Positions 37,301-44,500 of a DNA stretch of 64,000 nt are shown here, one piece after another. Origin of the DNA: G965279335 sp965279285 (GTDB lineage: Bacteria > Pseudomonadota > Gammaproteobacteria > DSM-16500). The DNA lies in assembly GCA_965279285.1 (NCBI GenBank), contig OZ257148.1:1178001-1242000 (forward strand). The letters are read 5' to 3'. The notes below the pieces were generated by a model. It had not been told where the DNA came from. It searched no databases and worked only from the letters and a program-made list of their open reading frames with translations. The translations under genes were made by a program, and so were the position numbers. Each line of letters opens with the position of its first letter. The stretch's first letter is position 1.

Positions 37301-38412
37301 AGGGTGAGCGTCTGGCTTCGGGGGGCAATGATAAAACTGTACGAGTCTGGGAAGCATTCAGTGGCAAGGAATTACATGCACTGCAAGGGCTGAGCAGTGT
37401 ATCGAGTGTTGCTTGGGATAGTAAGGGCGAGCGTCTAGCTTCTGGAAGTGATGATAACACTGTACGGGTTTGGGAAGCATCCAGTGGCAAAGAATTACAT
37501 ATGCTGCAAGGACATACACAGCGGGTGACAAGTGTCGCCTGGGATAATCACGACAAGCACCTCGCATCAGGAGGTTGGGATAACACCGTACGTGTATGGG
37601 AGGCTTCGAGTGGTAAAGAATTACGAGTGCTGCAGGGGTATGGATCTGTAACTAGTGTTGCATGGGACAGTAAGGGCCAGCGCCTCGTAGGATCTAGTGG
37701 TCAAACGGTGCAAGTATGGGAGCTTGCGACAGGGAATACGTTAGCCTGCTTGCAGCTGCCTTATAACGTTACCAGTTGCGCCTGGATAACCACCCCCCGC
37801 GATCAAGAACGTTTAGCAGTGGCTTTTGGACAAGGAGTTGCTTGTTTTACCTTATCAATCAATAAAAACAAATTAAGCGCACAAGTGAATTGGAAATTAA
37901 ACGCACAATTGAGTTGGCTGGCTATTCGAGGTGCCACGCTATTTATCCATCAGCTTGATATGACAGGCGCCATTGGATTAAATGCCAGGAATTATGCTTT
38001 ATTGCAACAACGTGGTGCAGTTGGCAAACCAGCTCGCATTGAAGAAATGACATCTGTTGCTGACGAAAATAATCATTCATTCCTAGATGCAAAAATCGCT
38101 CCTGCTATTAAAAATAACTCACCAGTTTCTGATACTAAAGCTGCAGCTACATCAGTTCAATCTGCTGCGATTATCACGGGTCAAAAACCTATTGTAAGAG
38201 CCGCTTCTTCCAGCTCTGCTCAATTAATTATCCAACATTCTCCAATTTTTTCAACACCAGTTCGTGATACGAAATCTTCTAATGCGATAACTTTATCTGA
38301 TGTGAAATTGGATGCAAAACAATCAACTGCTGCTGCAGTTGAAATAGATAACACAAATGCTGATAAACCAAAAAATGATTCTTCATGTGCACCGTGTTGT
38401 TCACTTATGTAA
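34213..38412 (+). CDS. Array gene 9: NACHT-pentapeptide-WD40 protein, CSLM CaaX box
   Basis: 1399 residues. Walker A GDTGSGKS near 94, Walker B FIFVLDGYDE. Pentapeptides ANLTD and neighbours, then 14 WD40 d-strands by my count (ILICNAQ to VACFTL). Blades are highly uniform (NSVAWDSQGERLASGS, VRVWEAASGKELRVLQGHT), and a two-blade block is repeated 243 bases apart (about 36955-37063 and 37198-37306), so the propeller has recently rearranged. The last strand region has a small internal duplication (AQVNWKLNAQLSWL). Tail QLIIQHSPIFSTPVRD, C-terminus SSCAPCCSLM (CaaX). The N-terminal linker holds a different palindrome from the other genes, at 34389-34415, read as HSRESGNP. Confidence 0.92.
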   Translation: MFTTIQEGIQAIQKQVLSDTPPEHALYIPAQGKRTTYATEDAFDLHQVVSEFLKFESVDRHSRESGNPVTDIKDSKNQKTSVVDNGRKVLLLLGDTGSGKSLFCQDLITRLWQSYKPGNPIPLFISLARLHDPIENAIEETLTAYGFSAEQIATLKKEQQFIFVLDGYDEIHQFKNLYVTNKLNEWNARSIVTCRSQYLYYLSDTDKHFMPFHGEKRQPQLLQQFHVAPFSEKEIVAYVQQYERINSGNAVAATVIVSAVDSDAKAIVITDAKDEKSAVAKVEAPKPVLYQQLISIPGLQTLIITPFLLHLAVEALPDILVKYKEEGDQKDQKNIEQQKLTQAALYDVFIERWFKRQEQKLKTSKHIDEKAADAKPNFWKFCKELAVTMRAQNVTLINYTPEKISKFASATGQAKLNPWKTFFNNDEETELLRSACPIRKLGPNQYGFIHASLIEYFATRAMYEEIVVQQPSSQLAINITTVQNNNDGKDNKLSIDIKNQQTQLAQQGNLPPLPQSTLYQASITKNNNMIQFLADRVQESGIFKNKLFEAIEISKKDERYAVGAANAITALNCGEVNFNGMDFSNVRIPGAKLSGSLCDNTNFSNANLTDVNFQGAWLRGSNWRKANLTQLDFGELPFIKMQSNFQFIQYSPNGRWLAIECNTNAKDILICNAQTIQNINVLKGHSGIVRSVAWDSKSERLASGGDDKIVRVWEVSSGKELRMLQGHTDRVNSVAWDSQGERLASGSADKTVRVWEAASGKELRVLQGHTDKVNSVAWGSQSERLASGSNDGTVRVWEAASSKELHVLQAPYEASVNSVAWDSQGNRLASGSFREVQIWEAASGKELHMLQGHTNSVRSVAWDSKGERLASGSWDNTVRVWEAASGKELRVLQGHTDKVNSVAWNSQGERLASGGFDHALRIWEVSSGKELRVLKGHTDDVNSVAWDSQGNRLASGSSKEVQIWEAVSGKELYALHVDWVSSVAWDSQGKRLASGGSDHALRIWEVSSGKELRVLKGHTDNVNSVAWDSQGERLASGGNDKTVRVWEAFSGKELHALQGLSSVSSVAWDSKGERLASGSDDNTVRVWEASSGKELHMLQGHTQRVTSVAWDNHDKHLASGGWDNTVRVWEASSGKELRVLQGYGSVTSVAWDSKGQRLVGSSGQTVQVWELATGNTLACLQLPYNVTSCAWITTPRDQERLAVAFGQGVACFTLSINKNKLSAQVNWKLNAQLSWLAIRGATLFIHQLDMTGAIGLNARNYALLQQRGAVGKPARIEEMTSVADENNHSFLDAKIAPAIKNNSPVSDTKAAATSVQSAAIITGQKPIVRAASSSSAQLIIQHSPIFSTPVRDTKSSNAITLSDVKLDAKQSTAAAVEIDNTNADKPKNDSSCAPCCSLM
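34389..34415. repeat. In-frame palindrome of a different family, linker site 1 (gene 9)
   Basis: ATTCCCGC gaaa GCGGGAAT is a perfect 8-base stem with a 4-base loop. It is read as HSRESGNP in the same linker that carries the other family in genes 2, 4, 5 and 7. This motif is widespread in bacterial genomes. Confidence 0.8.
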
Positions 38413-38589
38413 TTAATATTTATTTTTAATTCACTTTTTTTAAAGGATTTTTAATATGTTCACCACTATCCAAGAAGGCATCCAGGCTATTCAAAAACAA
38501 GTATTAAGCGACACACCACCCGAACATGCACTCTACATTCCTGCGCAAGGCAAACGTACAACGTATGCGACAGAAGATGCATTTGATTT
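38294..38589 (+). repeat. 296-base exact duplicate, copy 2 (gene 9 end to gene 10 start)
   Basis: Second copy of 34051-34346, offset 4243 bases. Identity stops where codons differ in DLHQAV versus DLHQVV. Confidence 0.8.
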
Positions 38590-41500
38590 ACATCAAGCCG
38601 TGAGTGAGTTTTTAAAATTTCCTGCACTAAATATAATTGATCAAAAAGATTCTAAAGATCAAAAAACTCCCGTTGTTGATAATGGTCGCAAAGTATTATT
38701 ACTTCTTGGCGACACCGGTTCTGGCAAAAGTTTATTTTGTCAGGATTTAATCACACGTCTTTGGCAAAGCTATAAACCTGGTAATCCGATTCCGTTATTT
38801 ATTTCATTAGCACGCTTACAAGATCCAATAGGGAATGTTATTGAAGAGACACTGATAAGTTATGGATTTAGTGCAGAACAAATCGCAACGCTTAAAAAAG
38901 AACAACAATTTATTTTTGTGCTGGATGGTTATGATGAAATTCATCAATTCAAAAATTTATATGTCACTAACAAATTAAATGAATGGCAGGCACGTACCAT
39001 TATTACCTGTCGCAGTCAATACCTTTATTATCTCAATGATACAGATAAGCATTTCATGCCATTTCATGGTGAAAAAAGACAGCCACAATTATTACAACAA
39101 TTTTATGTTGCACCATTTTCCGAAAAAGAAATTGTGGCGTATCTACAGCAATATGAAAAGTTAAATGGACAAGCTGTTGTTGCTGATCTTAAAGATCAAA
39201 AGTATGATATGAAAAGCGCAGAGATTCCCAAGCCTGTTTTGTATCAGCAATTAATCAGTATTCCTGGATTACAAATATTAATCACTACGCCATTTTTATT
39301 GCATCTGGCTGTTGAGGCATTGCCAGATATTTTAGTGAAATATAATGATTCAAAGGATCAAAAAAATACTGAACAGCAAAAGCTCACTCAAGCCGCACTT
39401 TATGATGTATTTATCGAACGTTGGTTCAAGCGGCAAGAGCTTAAATTAAAAACCAGTAAACATATTGATGAAAAAGCGGCTGATCCAAAACCTAATTTCT
39501 GGAAATTCTGTAAAGACCTAGCTGTTACTATGCGCACACAAAATGTAACTCTTATTAATTACACACCGGAAAAGATTTCTAAATTAGCGTCTGCTGCTGT
39601 GCAAAACAAACTGAATCCTTGGAAAAAATTTTTTAGTGAAGATCAAGAAATTGAGTTGTTACGCTCAGCTTGTCCAATCCGCAAGTTAGGACCCAATCAA
39701 TATGGATTTATTCATGCATCTTTAATTGAATATTTTGCAACACGGGCGATGTATGAAGAAGTGGTTGCGCAACCATCTCAGCAAATAGTAATAAGTGCTG
39801 TAGCGGTTAGCGATACTAAAGATAGTAAACAAGCTATTATGATAACTTATGCAAAAATGCAATCAGGGAGGCAAACTAATCTACTACCACTATCGCAAAG
39901 CACGCTGTATCAATCATCTATTACTAAACAAAATAACATGATCCAATTTCTTGCCGATCGTGTTCAGGAAAGTGAAGTTTTTAAAAAGAAGTTATTTGAA
40001 GTCATTGAGCTGTCTAAAAAAGATGAACGTTATGCGGTGTGTGCGGCAAATAGTATTACGGTCTTAGCGCGCGCACGTACGGCATTTTCTGACATAGATT
40101 TTCGTGGCATACGCATTCCAGGAGCAAATATAAGTTATGGCATTCTTGATAACACTCAATTGCAGGGTGCCGATTTAACTGGCGTAAATTTAACTGGTGC
40201 ATGGTTACGGCAAGCGAATGCAAGTGGTGCAAATCTTAAAGATATTGAATTGGGTGAATTGCCATTTTTTCCTTCATCATCTGCACAAGTCTGTTGTTAT
40301 TCATCCGATGGTCGTTGGTTAGCATTAGCCAGTGGCAGAGTTATCACAATCTATGATGCCAATAGTTATCAAAAACGACTGACTCTGCCCGGTACTGAAG
40401 GCATAATTACTTGTATGACGTTTAGTCCTGATGGAGGATCGCTTGCAGCAGGCAGTCAATTGCTTTTAAAGGGTAGTGATATTAATAAGATATATCTTTT
40501 TAGTGTCGAAACAGGAGCGATATTAATTAGTTTATTGGGTCATGTTAAAAGAATTCAAAGTATTGCTTTTAGCCCTGATGGCCAACTACTGGTTTCAGCA
40601 GCCGATGATGCTACTGTGCAATTGCGTGACTTACGATCACAGAATGTATTGAAAACCTATCAATATACTGAAAGCTGCAGAGCTGATTTTAGTCGCGCTG
40701 GTTGTTTATTGGTTGCGCGTATACACAATTCCAATGCGGTAGGCATTGATCAGCATGATGTGCAAGTATTTGAACCATCAACAAATAAATTATTACAGAC
40801 ACTTAAAGGCCATACAGCAAAAATTAATGTTGTTGCTTTTAGTCATGATGGTTGTTTTCTTGCTACTGGAAGTCGGGATAACACCATAAAATTGTGGTCG
40901 ATTGCATCCGGTGCTTTGTTGCATACATTAACCGGCCATGCCAAACAGATTAAAGCGCTGGCTTTTAGTTCTGATGATCGTTTGTTAGCTTCAGGTAGTT
41001 CAGATACCACAATACGCGTATGGGAAACTGAGTCGGGGAAATTGCAATTAGCTTTAGAAGGACACGAGGGCAAAGTGCAGTGCGTTGCATTTCAGCATGG
41101 CACATCAGTCTTGGTCTCAGGCAGTGGTGATGGTGTGCCATTAGAAATGCCAACGGAAGATGTGCTTAAACTTGTCGCAAGAAATATCGACGATAGTATA
41201 CGCTTCTGGAAAATTGACTCGCAAAATAAATTGCAATCACAGCAAGTCGGAAGTGTCGTTGCGATTACCCGCACTGTTTTTAGTGCAGACGGTCAATGGC
41301 TTATCTCGGGTGATTCAGAAGGTGTGGTGCGGAGGTGGTCAACGGCGACAGGCGCATTACGACAAATTTTTACCAGTGGCAAAGCGGCTATTGAAAATTT
41401 AGCATTTAGTGCGGACGAGAATTCTGTGTTCGTAAGTACAGTTGATAATGTCACGCAGCAGTGGAATATTCAATCAGGGAAGTTGCAGCGCACTTTTCCT

Positions 41501-44500
41501 TATGGTCTTAAAAATATTTCAGCTACAGATTTTACAGGCGATTGCTTGACCAGTAGCGCTATTGCATTCGGTCAAGATAGTAAATTAGTGGCATTTGGCA
41601 GTTGGGAAGACGTGCAATTACAAACAACAGCTGGAATTAAGCAAAGTAGTTTTAAAGGTCATACTCGTAGAGTTACCTCTGTAGCGATGAGTCTAGATGG
41701 AGAACTTCTTGCTTCTGCCAGTGAAGATAAAACAGTGCGTTTATGGTCCATTACTTCGGGTCAATGTCTTGTAGTGATTAAAGGATTTAAGGGTGAAGTA
41801 CTTAGCGTTAGTCTAATAAAAAATAAATTAGGATTATTTTTAGCAACAGGTAGTCGTGATAGCACTATCCGTTATTGGCAACTCCATGAAGAGAATAATA
41901 CGCTGCGCGCTATTTTGCGTTGGAGTAGTCAGCAAACGGCGTTAACTGTTTCAGATACTAATATTCAAGATGCAACAGGCTTAACTAATATCCAACAACA
42001 ATTATTTAAACAGCATGCTACCAAAGAGCAAAAAGCTCCGGATGAATTGGGGGGCATGAAGAAATTTACAGTGCCATGTTTATTTGGTGAAAAGAATATT
42101 CAATCCCCTTTTACAATTTATCTAGGAGACCCTAGTACTTATATAAGTATGCCTAAGCGCCATGCAATTTACTTTCAGTCCAAATGGTTGAAAGAAATAC
42201 AAGGCGGAACTGTGCCAGAAAAAATACTGGATTCTTTAGAACGATTGCGTGTACTAGCAGAAGCTGAGGAAATTTCTTTTAAAGAATTATGCGTCTTTGC
42301 GCTTAATGCTTTTGGTAAAAAAGATGCATATCGGCTAGAAGACAAAAGATTACATCCGCCACAGTTTCGACCTTCTACTATGGAGTTTTTACAACAAGAT
42401 ATTTCGGGAAATGCTTTAGCTTCACTCTATGTTAAAAGTAAAAATTATTATGAGAAAGATCAAGATAAAGTACATCATTCATATCGCCTGGGTGTTTGTT
42501 ATAAATATGGTTATGGTGTTAATAAGGATGAAAAACAAGCGGATGTTTTGTTTCATTCAGCTGCAAAAAAAAGCGAGCCACTCGCATTAAGATATCTCTC
42601 AGCCATTTATCCGCAAGGAAAATCCGGAAGTATAGAAAACACTAATAACAACTTAATTGCCGCTGCATTAGGTGATGGGCATGTTTATTATAATTTCTTA
42701 GTTGCCATTGAGGCTAGTGCGGTATATGCAGAGATTATAGAGAAAAAATTATTTCCTGTTTATTGTGCGCGTTTTGCCAAGGGCGATGGATTAGCAGCTG
42801 TTGTAGTGGGTCTTTTAACGTATCTGTTTGATGTTAATGGTGTTGAAAAAGCCAAGGCAATTTTCGAACAAGCTGGTAAATTAGGTTGTGCGGCGGGATA
42901 TTACCAACTGGGTATTTTTTATGAGCGCGGCATTGGTTCATCACCAAATTTATTAGAAGCCGTCAAGTATTATGATATTGCTGCAAAAATGGGACATCTC
43001 TATGCCATGGAAAAATTAGGCGGTTTATATTCGATAGGCAGTTCGGATTATCATTATAGTCCTGGTGTTGACTTAACAAAAGCTAGGCTTGTGGTAGATG
43101 GCGCTAAAGCTGCTAGGTATTACTTGCTTGCAGCAGACCAAGGTTCGTGTAATGCCCAAGCCAATATTGCTATTAGTTACTGGAGTGGTCAAGGGGTTGC
43201 TGTTGATTGGATTAAAGCGAGTGAGTATACCGAATTACATTTGGCTGGCGTGGACCCATTAATTGATGATGCAAAAATCAATTTTAATTTATGCGCTATG
43301 TTAGCTGCTTGGTGTGTGGAAATTAGTAAAAAATATGATTTAGCTCGGGATCTTTATCATCTTATTATTAAGGAAAAGTTAAGAATCAATAATGAATTAG
43401 ACTATAGTGCTGCTAGTGGTTTGGCTGAGCTCTACAAAAATGGTTGGGGTGTGCCGGTTGATCACAAGAAAGCTTTGCAACTTTGTGATGATGTTATTAA
43501 TGCAACTTTTAATACCCCAGCCAAAGCCGGCCTTGCAAATTATATTAAGTGGCAAATTCTTTCCAGCAGTACAAATTCTCAAGATATGACGCGAGCAAAA
43601 CAAGCTGGTGTAAACGCCATAAAAGTTTATTGTCATCGTGTCAATGATGATCCTGAAAATATTGATGCTGCAGCAAATTACCGACTAGGAAAAATAATTC
43701 GTGAAAATCGACTAAATTTTAATGAATTACAGACGCTAGGTCTTAGCGCCGGCGCTAATTACTATTTCACCAAAGCGACTCAGGTCAATAAAAAATATTT
43801 TTATTCCCATTTATATGCGGATCTTGCGCGTCAAGAAATATTACTGATTGATGAAAAATCACAGCCTGCTCTCAGGCTTGACTCGAAAACAGAAGATAAT
43901 TTAGCAAACGTTAGGGCGGTGGAGCCAACGTTAATTAAAGATTGGCATTTGCCGTTATCTAACGATCATTATTTTGTTGGTTGCAAAAAAGAATTAGCTC
44001 TATTGCAACAACGTTTTAAATCAACAGAAAATACACAAGGTTTTATACCCTATGTGATATCTGGTTTAGCGGGTATTGGTAAAACTGAATTAGCTTGTTA
44101 TTACTCACGTCATGCAGAGCAACCCTATGTTTTACGTGTTTGGTTTTGTGCGGATAGTGAAGCGCGGTTATTAAAAGACTATCGAGAGTTTGCTGAGCAA
44201 TTTAATTTAATAGATGAAAAAGTTTCTGATGCAGATGTGATTTATTTGGTAAAAGGTTATTTAGAGCGAACCAAAAACGGGTTGGTAATTTATGACAATG
44301 CTGGCAGCCGTAAAGAGATTGAAAAATTTATACCACAAAATGGCGGACATCTTATCATTACCACTTATCGTCGTGAATGGCATGAGGTTGCGCCCTCACT
44401 GACTTTTGATCGTTTTGAAAGTGGCGCAAGTTTGGCAAAAACAGAAGCATTGGCTCTTTTAAGTAAAACATTACCCTATGATGAGAAGAGTCCAGCTAAC

